Notes under the pieces: generated by a model
Told to the model about the DNA's origin: nothing
What the model saw: only the letters and a program-made list of their open reading frames with translations
Database searches by the model: none
NCBI GenBank assembly: GCA_035571515.1
Contig: DATNCQ010000057.1
Span: 1-64,000, forward strand
Direction of reading: 5' to 3'
DNA length: 64,000 nt
Source of the DNA: Gp6-AA40 sp035571515
GTDB taxonomy: Bacteria; Acidobacteriota; Vicinamibacteria; Vicinamibacterales; UBA2999
Translations under genes and position numbers: made by a program
Shown here: positions 17,893 to 25,801 of the stretch, one piece after another
Position numbering within the stretch: the first letter of the stretch is position 1
Layout of the letters: each line of letters begins with the position of its first letter

Positions 17893-18480
17893 ATCGCTTT
17901 CGATCGTTCGCCGAGACGTGATGATCGCGTTCGCACCAACGAGCGCATTCGTGTTCGCGAAATCCGCGTGATCGACGAGACCGGGCAGCAGCTCGGGATC
18001 ATGCCGCCGCCGGCCGCGCTGGCCATCGCCAAGCAGAAGGGGCTCGACCTCGTCGAGATCTCACCGACTGCGGTACCGCCGGTCTGCCGAATCATGGATT
18101 TCGGCAAGTACCAGTACCAGGAGCAGAAGCGCAGCCGCGAGGCGAAAAAGCACCAGCGGGTGATCGAGGTCAAGGAGATCAAGTTCCGCCCGAAGGTCGA
18201 CGAGCACGACTACGACTTCAAGAAGAAGCACATCGAGCGCTTCCTCGCCGATGGCGACAAGGTGAAGGCGACGATCTTCTTCCGCGGCCGCGAAATGGCG
18301 CATCCCGAGATCGGGCGGCGCATTCTCGAGCGCCTCATCGGCGAGCTCTCCGAGGTCGCGATGGCCGAGGCGGCGCCGCGGCAGGAAGGCAACCAGATGC
18401 ACGTCATCCTGACCGGCCGCGCCGGGCGGAAGACGGCGCCGAAGAAGGTGCAGGACGCCGAGCCGGTGACAGAGGAGTAA
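17893..18480 (+). CDS. infC: Translation initiation factor IF-3 (AUC start)
   Basis: IF-3 ensures start-codon fidelity and subunit dissociation. The canonical N-terminus (IAFDRSPRRDDRVRTNERIR then VREIRVIDETGQQLG) is encoded in frame from an ATC at 17893. The only conventional start, GTG at 17968, would delete 25 conserved residues. AGGAGG at 17883-17888 is the ribosome-binding site for the ATC. Non-AUG/GUG starts (AUU in E. coli) underlie infC autoregulation, so the rare start is expected. The 195-residue protein includes the KQKGLDLVEI and KFRPKVDEHDYDFK motifs and a slightly extended C-terminus. Confidence 0.92.
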   Translation: MAFDRSPRRDDRVRTNERIRVREIRVIDETGQQLGIMPPPAALAIAKQKGLDLVEISPTAVPPVCRIMDFGKYQYQEQKRSREAKKHQRVIEVKEIKFRPKVDEHDYDFKKKHIERFLADGDKVKATIFFRGREMAHPEIGRRILERLIGELSEVAMAEAAPRQEGNQMHVILTGRAGRKTAPKKVQDAEPVTEE

Positions 18481-18481
18481 T

Positions 18482-18585
18482 GCAAGATTCAAGATGCAAC
18501 ATGCAAACAGCATTCGTTGTCGCGCCAACGAGCTGGTTGCAATGATTCACATCGGGTTTGAATCTTGAATTTTGAATTTTGAATT
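18482..18585. repeat. Inverted AT-rich word repeat between infC and rpmI
   Basis: Left arm 18482-18507 (GCAAGATTCAAGATGCAACA words) and right arm 18557-18585 (TTTGAATCTTGAATTTTGAA words) with a 49-base spacer. It is the same word family as the outer repeat upstream of gatC (159-187/355-382). It ends 16 bases before the rpmI ATG and replaces the usual short infC-rpmI spacer. Confidence 0.7.
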
Positions 18586-18601
18586 ACCGAGAGCCACTGA
18601 G

Positions 18602-18799
18602 ATGCCGAAACTGAAAACACACAGGGGCGCCGCGAAGCGCTTCAAGAAGACTGGCACCGGCAAGATCGTCCGGGCCAAGGCGTTCAAGCGCCACATTCTC
18701 ACGAGCAAGACGACCAAGTCGAAGCGGCACATGCGCGGCACGGTGCAGGTGTCGGACGGGGATCTGCCGAAGCTCGAAAAAATGCTGCCCTATAAGTAG
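18602..18799 (+). CDS. rpmI: 50S ribosomal protein L35
   Basis: The 65-residue basic protein begins MPKLKTHRGAAKRFKKTGTG and contains KAFKRHILTSKTTKSKRHMR, the L35 signature. The ATG at 18602 follows CACTGAG; the open frame upstream includes the repeat arm and is not part of the protein. It belongs to the infC-rpmI-rplT operon. Confidence 0.97.
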   Translation: MPKLKTHRGAAKRFKKTGTGKIVRAKAFKRHILTSKTTKSKRHMRGTVQVSDGDLPKLEKMLPYK

Positions 18800-18818
18800 G
18801 CAGTGGGCAGAAAGAGAT

Positions 18819-18886
18819 CGTAGGGGCCGACCTTCAGGTCGGCCCGGCAAATCGCTAGCGGAGGGCGGGTCCTTGCGGACCCGCCA
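18819..18886. repeat. REP-like palindrome and second hairpin in the rpmI-rplT leader
   Basis: 18819-18847 is a copy of the dispersed palindrome (GTAGGGGCCGACCTTCAGGT then CGGCCC). It is followed at 18865-18886 by GGCGGGTCC-TTGC-GGACCCGCC, a perfect 9-base-arm hairpin that ends 10 bases before the rplT ATG. In other bacteria L20 represses this operon by binding its leader. Whether these hairpins take part is unknown; their stem words match the genome-wide repeat family, so they may simply be repeat copies. Confidence 0.65.
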
Positions 18887-18895
18887 GATGGACAC

Positions 18896-19267
18896 ATGCC
18901 GAGAGTCAAACGAGGAACGGTTCGACGGGCGAAGCGGAAGAAGCTGCTCGCGCGCGCGAAAGGCTTCTACCAGACCAAGAGCAAGCTGTACCGCGCGGCC
19001 AAGGAAGCGGTCGACACGGCGGGCAAGTACGCCTACGTCGGACGGAAGAACAAGAAGCGCGAGTATCGCCGTCTCTGGATCGTGCGCATCAACGCCGCCG
19101 CGCGCGACAACGGCCTCACCTACTCGCAGTTGATGCGCGGCCTCAAGGCGGCCGGCGTCACGCTCGACCGCAAGATGCTCGCGGACATGGCCGCGACGCA
19201 ATCAGCCGCATTTGCCAAGGTGGCGGCGCAGGCCAAGGCCGCGCTCCCCGCTGAGGCACGTGCCTGA
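18896..19267 (+). CDS. rplT: 50S ribosomal protein L20
   Basis: The 123-residue product starts MPRVKRGTVRRAKRKKLLAR and continues AKGFYQTKSKLYRAAKEAV and RRLWIVRINAAARDNGLTYS, the L20 signature. It binds 23S rRNA early in 50S assembly. Its stop overlaps the pheS GTG start (19260-19267), so pheS translation is coupled to it. Confidence 0.98.
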   Translation: MPRVKRGTVRRAKRKKLLARAKGFYQTKSKLYRAAKEAVDTAGKYAYVGRKNKKREYRRLWIVRINAAARDNGLTYSQLMRGLKAAGVTLDRKMLADMAATQSAAFAKVAAQAKAALPAEARA

Positions 19268-20354
19268 TTCCGCGCCCGATCTGTCGTCCGTCGAGGCGGC
19301 GCGCTCCGACTTCCGCGCCCGCCTCGCCGGCGCCGACTCGGATCAGAAGCTCAAAGCCCTCCACGACGAATTCCTGAGCCGCAAGTCCGGGGCGGTGACC
19401 GGCCTGATGAAGACGCTCGGCTCGCTCGCGCCGGAGGCGCGCCGCGAGTTCGGACAGCTCGTCAACACGCTGAAGGCGGAAATCGAGAGCGCGCTCGACG
19501 AGAGGCGCGCGGCGCTCGACTCGACCCGGCAGCCCGCCGGCGCGGTCGACGTCACGCTCCCCGGCCGGCGGCTGCCGATGGGACGCGTCCATCCGCTGAT
19601 GCGCGTCCGGCGCGTCGTCGAGGACATCTTCGCGCACATGGGCTATGAGATTCTCGAAGGCCCGGAGGTCGAGGACGACTTCCACAACTTCGAGGCGCTC
19701 AACATGCCGCCCGATCATCCCGCGCGCGACATGCAGGACACGCTCTACCTCGACGCGCCGATCGTCGGCGGCACGTGGGGCGCGCACCGCGGGAGCGTGC
19801 CCGACGCGCAGGTGCGCGCCGCGACGCTGCTGCGCACGCACACGTCGGCGATGCAGATCCGCTACATGAAGACGTTCCCGCCGCCGGTGCGCATCATCGT
19901 GCCCGGGCGCGTCTACCGCCGCGACAACCTCGATCTCAGTCACACGCCGATGTTCCAGCAGTTCGAGGGGCTCGTCGTCGGCGAGGGGATCACGCTCGCG
20001 GACCTGAAGGGGACGCTCGAAGCGATGCTGCGGGCGCTCTTCGGCGACGTGAAGGTGCGGCTGCGTCCCAGCTTCTTCCCCTACACCGAGCCGAGCGCCG
20101 AGGTCGACGTCAGCTGCCGCGCGTGCGGCGGCTCGGGGTGCGGCACGTGCAAGCAGACGGGATGGCTCGAGATTCTCGGCAGCGGCATGGTGCACCCGGC
20201 GGTGTTCGAGGCCGTCGGCTACGACCCCGAGAAGTACACCGGCTTCGCGTTCGGCATGGGGATGGAGCGCGTGTCGATGCTGAAGTACGGGGTCGACGAC
20301 ATCCGCCTCTTCTACGAGAACGACCTGCGCTTCCTCGAACAGTTCCCGATATGA
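19260..20354 (+). CDS. pheS: Phenylalanyl-tRNA synthetase alpha subunit
   Basis: The catalytic alpha subunit of the alpha2-beta2 enzyme; 364 residues from a GTG at 19260. It shows an N-terminal coiled-coil region, then RVHPLMRVRRVVEDIFAHMG, GPEVEDDFHNFEALNMPPDH, RTHTSAMQIRYM, FHQFEG-like FQQFEGLVVG, SFFPYTEPSAEVDVSC and FAFGMGMERVSMLKYGVDDI. A CxxC...CxxC segment (CRACGGSGCGTCKQTGW) near the catalytic domain resembles the zinc-knuckle variant seen in some PheS. The start overlaps the rplT stop. Confidence 0.97.
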   Translation: MPDSAPDLSSVEAARSDFRARLAGADSDQKLKALHDEFLSRKSGAVTGLMKTLGSLAPEARREFGQLVNTLKAEIESALDERRAALDSTRQPAGAVDVTLPGRRLPMGRVHPLMRVRRVVEDIFAHMGYEILEGPEVEDDFHNFEALNMPPDHPARDMQDTLYLDAPIVGGTWGAHRGSVPDAQVRAATLLRTHTSAMQIRYMKTFPPPVRIIVPGRVYRRDNLDLSHTPMFQQFEGLVVGEGITLADLKGTLEAMLRALFGDVKVRLRPSFFPYTEPSAEVDVSCRACGGSGCGTCKQTGWLEILGSGMVHPAVFEAVGYDPEKYTGFAFGMGMERVSMLKYGVDDIRLFYENDLRFLEQFPI

Positions 20355-20376
20355 GCCGCTCCAGGACGGCGGTGCC

Positions 20377-22482
20377 GTGAAGATCCTCGTCTCGTGGCTG
20401 CGCGACTTCGTCGACGTGACCGCGTCTCCGGAGGAGATCGCGAAGACGATGTCCGTACGCGGCTTCGCGGTCGAGGGCCTCGAGCACATCGACTGGAACT
20501 CGTCCGAAGCCAGGATCGCGAAGGCCGACGCCGTCATCGACTTCGAAGTCACCGGCAACCGGCCCGACTGCATGTGCGTCATGGGGATGGCGCGCGAGAT
20601 TGCCACCGCCTTCAACCTGCCGATGCGGCGCCCGGTTGCGCGCGGCAAGTCGGGCGACGAGGAAGACGGCTCGTCGCTGCGCCTGGCGTCGCTCAAGGCG
20701 GCCGACAAATCCGACATCGACGTCGTCATCGAGAACGCGGAGTTGTGCCCGCGCTATGCCGGCGCCGTCGCCGACGTGACCGTCGGACCGTCGCCGGGCT
20801 GGATGCAGGCGCGGCTGCAGGCGGCCGGCGTCCGCCCCATCAGCAACATCGTCGACGTCACCAATTACGTGCTGCTCGAGATGGGGCAGCCGATGCACGC
20901 CTTCGACTTTACGAAGCTCCGCGGCGCGCAGATCGTCGTGCGGCCGGCACGCGCCGGCGAGTCGATCAGGACGCTCGACGGCCAGATGCGCGAGCTCGCC
21001 GGCGACATGCTGGTCATCGCGGACGCCGAGCGTCCGGTCGCGATCGCCGGCGTCATGGGGGGCGCCGAGTCGGAGGTGGCGGACGGCAGCACGGTGATCG
21101 TCCTCGAGAGCGCGTATTTCAATCCGCTCTCCGTGCGGCGTACCAGCAGGAAGCTGATGCTCAAGACCGAGGCGAGCATGCGGTTCGAGCGCGGGCTGGA
21201 CCCCCGCCTGCCGGTCACCGCCATGGAGCGCGCCTGCGCCCTGCTCGAGACGACCGGGGCGGGACGCGCGCGCGGCACGATCGTCGATCGCTACCCGGCA
21301 CGGGTCGAGCCGAGAAGCGTCCGGCTGCGGCGCGCGAAGATCGCGGGACTGCTCGGCGCCGAGGTGCCCGACGCCGACGTCCGGCGCATTCTCGAGAGTC
21401 TCGGGTTCACGCTCCGGGACGGTACCGACGGCGGCTGGGACGTGAACGTCCCGACGCGCCGCGTGGACGTCACGCGCGAGGTGGACGTCATCGAAGAGAT
21501 CGCGCGGCATTACGGGTTCGACAGGCTGCCGTCGACGTTTCCCCCGCTCACGGCCGCCCCGCCTCCGCTCGATCCGCGAATCGGCCGCGCGCGCCACCTG
21601 CGGGACATCATGACCGCGGCGGGATTTTCCGAGGCGATGACGTTCGGCTTCGTCGCGTCCGCCGCCGCCGCCCCGTTTGCCCCCGAGGGCGAGCTGGTGC
21701 CGATCGCGAACCCGTTGTCCGAGAACTTCGCCGTGCTCCGGCCGTCGGCGCTGCCGAGCCTGGTCGACGCCGTGGCGCACAACCGGCGCCGCGAGCAGCG
21801 CGACGTGCGCCTGTTCGAGGTGGGCGCGCGCTTTTCACGCACGACGGGTGAACGCCGATCGCTCGCCTGCGCCTGGACTGGCGCGGCAGGCGCCGAGCAC
21901 TGGAGCGGCGGCGCACGCGAGGTCGATTTCTTCGACATGAAAGGAATCGTCGAGCGGATTGGCGAATCATTGCGGCTCGAGGTGACGACCGCCACGCAAG
22001 GCGAGAGCTGGCTCGTGGCGGGGCGCTCCGCCGCGGTCATGGCGGGCGCGACGCGTGTCGGCGTGATGGGACAACTGGCGCCGGCGATCGCGGAGGCGCA
22101 CGGGCTGCCGTCGAACGATCCCGTCTACGTCGCCGAAATCGATCTCGACACCGCCGAAGCCATCGCGCCCGCGGAAGAGGCGCGCGTCGAGGCGCTGCCG
22201 CGCTATCCGTCGGTGACGCGCGACATCTCAATCCTGATCGACGCGACGCTGCCTGCCGATTCGGTGCGCGCGACGATTCGCGACGCGGCGCCGCCAACGC
22301 TGGTGCAGGTGCGCGAATTCGATCGCTATCAGGGGAAGGGCGTGCCGGAAGGCCAGGTGAGTCTCTCGGTGCGTCTCACTTTCCGGGCATCTGACAGAAC
22401 ACTCACTGATGCCGAGATTCAGACCGCCATGGACGCGATCCTCGCGGCGCTGAGAGATCGGCACGCCGCCCAGCAACGTTAG
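20377..22482 (+). CDS. pheT: Phenylalanyl-tRNA synthetase beta subunit, short form lacking the tRNA-binding OB domain
   Basis: The 701-residue beta subunit starts at GTG 20377 (MKILVSWLRDFVDV). It has the B3/B4 editing region (RPISNIVDVTNYVLLEMGQP, VMGGAESEV), B5 (VDVTREVDVIEEIARHYGF), the core domain, and the C-terminal anticodon-binding FDX-ACB domain (PRYPSVTRDISI). Full-length bacterial PheT has an EMAPII-like tRNA-binding domain of about 110 residues around positions 40-150. Here GLEHIDW at about 36 runs almost directly into VIDFEVTGNRPDC, so that domain is missing with no frameshift in sight. Confidence 0.95.
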   Translation: MKILVSWLRDFVDVTASPEEIAKTMSVRGFAVEGLEHIDWNSSEARIAKADAVIDFEVTGNRPDCMCVMGMAREIATAFNLPMRRPVARGKSGDEEDGSSLRLASLKAADKSDIDVVIENAELCPRYAGAVADVTVGPSPGWMQARLQAAGVRPISNIVDVTNYVLLEMGQPMHAFDFTKLRGAQIVVRPARAGESIRTLDGQMRELAGDMLVIADAERPVAIAGVMGGAESEVADGSTVIVLESAYFNPLSVRRTSRKLMLKTEASMRFERGLDPRLPVTAMERACALLETTGAGRARGTIVDRYPARVEPRSVRLRRAKIAGLLGAEVPDADVRRILESLGFTLRDGTDGGWDVNVPTRRVDVTREVDVIEEIARHYGFDRLPSTFPPLTAAPPPLDPRIGRARHLRDIMTAAGFSEAMTFGFVASAAAAPFAPEGELVPIANPLSENFAVLRPSALPSLVDAVAHNRRREQRDVRLFEVGARFSRTTGERRSLACAWTGAAGAEHWSGGAREVDFFDMKGIVERIGESLRLEVTTATQGESWLVAGRSAAVMAGATRVGVMGQLAPAIAEAHGLPSNDPVYVAEIDLDTAEAIAPAEEARVEALPRYPSVTRDISILIDATLPADSVRATIRDAAPPTLVQVREFDRYQGKGVPEGQVSLSVRLTFRASDRTLTDAEIQTAMDAILAALRDRHAAQQR

Positions 22483-22483
22483 T

Positions 22484-22514
22484 CGTTGGTAGTTGGTAGT
22501 TGGTAGTTGGTGGT
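22484..22514. repeat. TAGTTGG tandem word repeat after pheT
   Basis: Four to five degenerate tandem units of TTGGTAG between pheT and zapB. It is the same word family as 11738-11762. A single orientation is present here, so no hairpin forms locally. Confidence 0.6.
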
Positions 22515-22563
22515 GCGGGCACGTGCTACCATCTTGCCGCACACCTTTCGACACGAGGAGCGG

Positions 22564-22845
22564 ATGGCAAAGCAGGCGGCGCTGCGTGCGGTTGATCTCG
22601 AGCCGATCGATCGTCTCGAGGAGAAAATCACGTTGCTCGTGGCGATGGTGAATCGCCTTCGCGGGGAGCAGGCGAAAGCCGCCGACGACAACGCGCGGCT
22701 GACGCAGGAGATCGACGTGCTGCGCGCGCGCCTCGCCGACTCGGACGGGGTCACCAGCGAGCTCGCCGCGCTGCGCGGCGAACGCGAGCTGATTCGCACG
22801 CGCGTGACCGACATGCTCGAGCAGCTGGAGCACCTCACTCTGTGA
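22564..22845 (+). CDS. zapB: ZapB-like cell-division coiled-coil protein
   Basis: A 93-residue all-helical coiled coil starting MAKQAALRAVDLEPIDRLEE and ending MLEQLEHLTL, with a heptad pattern throughout (LEEKITLLVAMVNRL). Its size, its C-terminal M-L-E-x-L-E-x-L and its position immediately before zapA indicate a ZapB/YiiU-type partner that links ZapA to other division or chromosome factors. GAGGAG at 22555-22560 is the ribosome-binding site for the ATG at 22564. The call depends on context because coiled coils have low sequence specificity. Confidence 0.75.
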   Translation: MAKQAALRAVDLEPIDRLEEKITLLVAMVNRLRGEQAKAADDNARLTQEIDVLRARLADSDGVTSELAALRGERELIRTRVTDMLEQLEHLTL

Positions 22846-22905
22846 CCCTTCGAGCGCCTCAGGGTCATCCCGAGCGACGATGATCGACGAGCGAGGCGTC
22901 GAGGG

Positions 22906-23217
22906 ATGAGCGTTGTGACCGTCGAGATCGCGGGGCATCGCTATCCGATCCGCAGCGACCTCGACGAACGCTACATCGCCGAGCTCGCGGCGTACGTCGA
23001 TCAGAAAATGCGAGCGGCGGTCACCTCGGCCCCCGAGAGCGATATGCTCGGCCTCGCCATCCTGGCCGCGCTCAACATCGCCGACGATGTCTTCCGCGCG
23101 CGGCAGCAACAGTCGAGCGCCAGTGGCGAACTCAACGAACGGGCGGTCCGGCTGGAACGCCTCGTCGATGACGTTTTGGCGCAAATGCCCGTTAAGCAAG
23201 CAGTTAGCGCGCCTTGA
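22906..23217 (+). CDS. zapA: Cell division protein ZapA
   Basis: A 103-residue FtsZ-bundling protein. It begins VTVEIAGHRYPIRSDLDERY with the conserved EIAG-x-x-Y-x-I-R/K segment, followed by ELAAYVDQKMRAA and ILAALNIADDVFRAR, then a C-terminal helix. It is downstream of the ZapB-like gene and upstream of a 6S RNA, an order conserved widely across bacteria. Confidence 0.93.
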   Translation: MSVVTVEIAGHRYPIRSDLDERYIAELAAYVDQKMRAAVTSAPESDMLGLAILAALNIADDVFRARQQQSSASGELNERAVRLERLVDDVLAQMPVKQAVSAP

Positions 23218-23239
23218 TCCTACCCCTGAGCGCACGCTA

Positions 23240-23412
23240 AGATCGCCAGGTCCTGCTTTGCTCGTGATGGTTTTCGGAGGCTCGTCTGAGCCAACGTAAA
23301 ACCCAAGCGAGCCGCGAGGTCGCGCGTTGTGCATGCCTCTGTTCCGAGGAAGCCTGAAGCGCGGCTGATAACAGTGGCTCCACCTGCTTTTGCAGGTTCA
23401 TTCGACCTCCCC
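23240..23412 (+). ncRNA. ssrS: 6S RNA
   Basis: Located directly after zapA, the usual site of ssrS. It contains GCATGC followed by CTCTGTTCCGAGGAAGCCTG, closely matching the GCATGCTCGGTCCGTCCGAG region of E. coli 6S RNA and the following AAGCCT. The ends pair: AGGTC at 23248-23252 with GACCT at 23404-23408, and CCTGC with GCAGG further in. An internal hairpin GGCTC-GTCT-GAGCC lies at about 23279-23293. 6S RNA binds the housekeeping RNA polymerase holoenzyme, mimicking an open promoter, and represses transcription in stationary phase. The ends are approximate. Confidence 0.82.
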
Positions 23413-23444
23413 ACACGGCAAAGCGGGCACTCTACGCCCCCACC

Positions 23445-23526
23445 GACAGCTGGCTGCCCGCAGCACCTCGCGGGCAGTCGCGAGCAGCTGCCAGCGGCGG
23501 CCAGCGACCAGCTGCCAGCTGCCAGC
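23445..23526. repeat. CAGCTGCC / GGCAGC word repeats before thiL
   Basis: ACAGCTGGCTGCCCGCAGC at the left and the tandem CAGCTGCCAGCTGCCAGC at the right, with GCGGGCAGTCGCGAGCAGC between. These are self-complementary words ending two bases before the thiL GTG. It is the same family as 8787-8900 before xseB. No Shine-Dalgarno is visible outside the repeat. Confidence 0.65.
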
Positions 23527-23528
23527 AC

Positions 23529-24584
23529 GTGACGACACGCACCGTTTCCGACATCGGCGAACACGCGCTCATCTCCCGCATCACCGCGCGTCTCGCCATG
23601 CCACCGTGGGTCCTCGTCGGTCCCGGTGACGACGCGGCGGTCATTCAGCCCGAGCGCGGCGCGCTCGAGGTGCTGACCACCGATGCGCTGGTGGAAGGGG
23701 TTCATTTCGACCGCCGGTTCGTGCCGCCGGATGCCATCGGGCATCGCGCGCTGGCCGTGAACCTCAGCGATCTCGCCGCAATGGGGGCGGCGCCGCGCGC
23801 GGCGCTGCTCTCGTTCGTGCTGCCCGACGGCCTCGACGTCGAGGTCGTCGATGGCATCGTCGACGGGCTGATCGCGCTCGCGGCGCGGCACCGCGTCGCG
23901 CTCGTCGGCGGCAACATCGCACGCTCCCCCGGGCTGGGCCCGGGGCAGGCGCCAGGCCCCTTGATGATCGACGTTACGGCAATCGGGTCGGTGAAGACGC
24001 GCCGCGTGTTGACACGCGGGGGGGCGCGCCCGGGCGACGAGGTGTTCGTCACCGGCACGATCGGAGGCTCAGCGGCGGGATTGCGATCGCTGCAGCGACG
24101 CGCAGGCGGACCTGAAGGTCCGCCTCTACGGCCGAATGGTGGCGGAGCTGAAGGTCCGCCTCTACGGCCGAACGACGAGGCCGACGTTCAGCTCGGCCTG
24201 AACGAACAGCGTTATCTCCGGCCCGAGCCGCGCGTCCGGGCAGGCATACTGCTGGGCCGGAATCGCGCCGCCACCGCGTGCATCGACCTGAGCGACGGCC
24301 TGGCTGACGGGCTGCGGCAGCTCGCGGCGGCGTCAGGCGTCGGGATTACCGTGGATGAGGCATCGATTCCCATGGCCGACGGGGTCGCGGAATTTCACAG
24401 CGACGACTACGAGCTGCTCTTCACAGTTCGTCCCTCGTCGCGGGGACGCCTGAGGGCGGTGAAGAGCCACGCCGGCGATCTGCCGATAACCCGGATTGGC
24501 GTCGTGACCAGGGACACGCGCATCGTGCTGCGCTCGGTCGCCGGCGACAGGGATCTTCCAGCAGGGTACGAGCATTTCCGGTGA
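23529..24584 (+). CDS. thiL: Thiamine-monophosphate kinase
   Basis: Phosphorylates thiamine monophosphate to thiamine diphosphate. AIR-synthase-like fold with VGPGDDAAVI at about 30-39, LTTDALVEGVHFD, ALAVNLSDLAAMGA, and the C-terminal ACIDLSDGLADGLRQLA and EFHSDDYELLF. Residues about 190-222 form an insertion (GGPEGPPLRPN twice, then DEADVQLG) encoded by tandem copies of the REP-like palindrome at 24103-24200. It lies between the two structural halves and keeps the frame. It starts at GTG 23529; the stop overlaps the next gene by GTGA. Confidence 0.92.
   Translation: MTTRTVSDIGEHALISRITARLAMPPWVLVGPGDDAAVIQPERGALEVLTTDALVEGVHFDRRFVPPDAIGHRALAVNLSDLAAMGAAPRAALLSFVLPDGLDVEVVDGIVDGLIALAARHRVALVGGNIARSPGLGPGQAPGPLMIDVTAIGSVKTRRVLTRGGARPGDEVFVTGTIGGSAAGLRSLQRRAGGPEGPPLRPNGGGAEGPPLRPNDEADVQLGLNEQRYLRPEPRVRAGILLGRNRAATACIDLSDGLADGLRQLAAASGVGITVDEASIPMADGVAEFHSDDYELLFTVRPSSRGRLRAVKSHAGDLPITRIGVVTRDTRIVLRSVAGDRDLPAGYEHFR
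24103..24200. repeat. Tandem REP-like palindromes inserted in frame within thiL
   Basis: Two units containing GGACCTGAAGGTCC and GAGCTGAAGGTCC, each followed by GCCTCTACGGCCGAA. A third, related unit (GGCCGACGTTCAGCTCGGCC) follows. The first two are in direct tandem array with a 33-36-base period, divisible by three, so the reading frame of thiL continues. They match the dispersed palindromes read on the opposite strand. Confidence 0.75.
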
Positions 24585-25243
24585 AACGAATCCTTTCACG
24601 CTCCAACTCGCATCGCCTCGTGGTGATGGTCGTCGTCATCGGCGGGCTGCTGCTGACGTACGAGGCGACGACGTTCGACCTGCTGCCGTGGGGCAGCATC
24701 ACGCGCGTCGTCGATCCGAGCGCGCCGGTTCCCGGCGCGCGCCTCGACTTCTCCGCGACCGCGTACTGCAAGGGGACGACGACCGCGTCGGGCGCGCAGG
24801 TGCGGACGGGCATCGCCGCGGCCGACGACTCGATTCTCCCGGTCGGCAGCGTCGTCAACGTCGCCAGCGACAACATGCGCTACAACGGGGTCTACACGAT
24901 CATGGACACCGGGCCGCGGGTGCAGGGCCGGCTGCTCGATCTCTACATGTGGAGCTGCAAGGAGGCGCTGGCGTTCGGCAGGAAGCCGATTCAGGTCACC
25001 GTTCTCCGGCTGGGATGGAATCCGCAGGCGAGCACGCCCGGGCTGATCGATCGCCTGTTCCGCCGCCGCGAGCGCGCCCGCGCCGAAGTGCCGCCGCCGG
25101 CCGGGCCGCCGCCGGTGGCCATCGAACCGCCCATCGAAGAGACAGCCGGTGACGAGGGAGCCGAGGCCCCGCCGTCACCGGTGCTGTCCGAACCGCCTAC
25201 GTCTTCGGCTGATCCTTCGGCTTCTCGGGCGTCCGTTCCTTGA
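24581..25243 (+). CDS. Secreted/anchored 3D-domain protein
   Basis: The 220-residue protein has an N-terminal membrane or signal segment (residues 12-27) and a 3D (Asp-Asp-Asp) domain at about 55-145: FSATAYCKGTTTASGAQVRT, GIAAADDSILPVGS, VYTIMDTGPRVQGRLLDLYM. This is the double-psi beta-barrel found in MltA, YocH and resuscitation-factor-like cell-wall enzymes. Pro-rich low-complexity sequence follows from residue 165. It starts at GTG 24581, overlapping the thiL stop. The last 47 bases overlap the 3' end of the convergent hsp20 gene. Confidence 0.82.
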   Translation: MKRILSRSNSHRLVVMVVVIGGLLLTYEATTFDLLPWGSITRVVDPSAPVPGARLDFSATAYCKGTTTASGAQVRTGIAAADDSILPVGSVVNVASDNMRYNGVYTIMDTGPRVQGRLLDLYMWSCKEALAFGRKPIQVTVLRLGWNPQASTPGLIDRLFRRRERARAEVPPPAGPPPVAIEPPIEETAGDEGAEAPPSPVLSEPPTSSADPSASRASVP

Positions 25244-25790
25244 TCTCGATGCGGCGTCCCCGCCGCACGTCGAACGACGGCGCCTGCAGCACGATCTCGA
25301 GCACGCCATGGTTGAACGTCGCCTTGGCGCTGTCGGCGATCGCGCCCTGCGGCAGCGGCACGACGCGGCAGAAGTTGCCGTAGCTCCGCTCGCTGCGGAA
25401 CACGCCGTCACGCTCTTCTTCGTGGTCGTACCGCCGCTCGCCGCGAATGGTCAGCTGATCGTCCGCGATGTCCACGGTGATGTCGTCCTTCGACAGGCCG
25501 GGGACGTCGGCGCGGACCACCAGGTCGTTGCCGCGCTGGAAGACGTCGATGGCCGGCGACCAGTCCGAGGGCCCGAACGCGTTGTCGGTCGCCCACGGCT
25601 GGCTGGTGCCAGCGCCGCTCCACAGGCCGCTGAATGCCCGATCGAGCTGATCCTGCATCTGGCGCATCCACGCGAAGGGACCGTAGGTGTCGCGGTCCCA
25701 GCGGCTCATGTCGCTGCCCTGTCGCGTGCGCCGCGTCGGAACGGATTGTTCCGTTGGACGGTCCGGCTTTGCAGGACCCTGATTTGCCAT
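25197..25790 (-). CDS. Hsp20/alpha-crystallin family protein
   Basis: Third small heat-shock protein of the window; 197 residues. Residues 1-75 are a long polar arm (MANQGPAKPDRP ... MRQMQDQLDRAFSGLW). The alpha-crystallin domain at about 78-180 has SPAIDVFQRGNDLVVRADVP, GLSKDDITVDIADDQLTIRG and NHGVLEIVLQ, followed by a basic tail ending KPKDQPKT. It is downstream of the lipoprotein gene with 11 bases between them, so the stress-type minus-strand genes at 25.2-27.9 kb may be one unit. Confidence 0.92.
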   Translation of the reverse strand: MANQGPAKPDRPTEQSVPTRRTRQGSDMSRWDRDTYGPFAWMRQMQDQLDRAFSGLWSGAGTSQPWATDNAFGPSDWSPAIDVFQRGNDLVVRADVPGLSKDDITVDIADDQLTIRGERRYDHEEERDGVFRSERSYGNFCRVVPLPQGAIADSAKATFNHGVLEIVLQAPSFDVRRGRRIEIKERTPEKPKDQPKT

Positions 25791-25801
25791 AGCGCTCCTC
25801 C

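Noticed and set aside
18865..18886. Intrinsic terminator between rpmI and rplT
   Set aside because: A strong hairpin but no T-run, and rplT must be expressed with rpmI. It fits the repeat family better.
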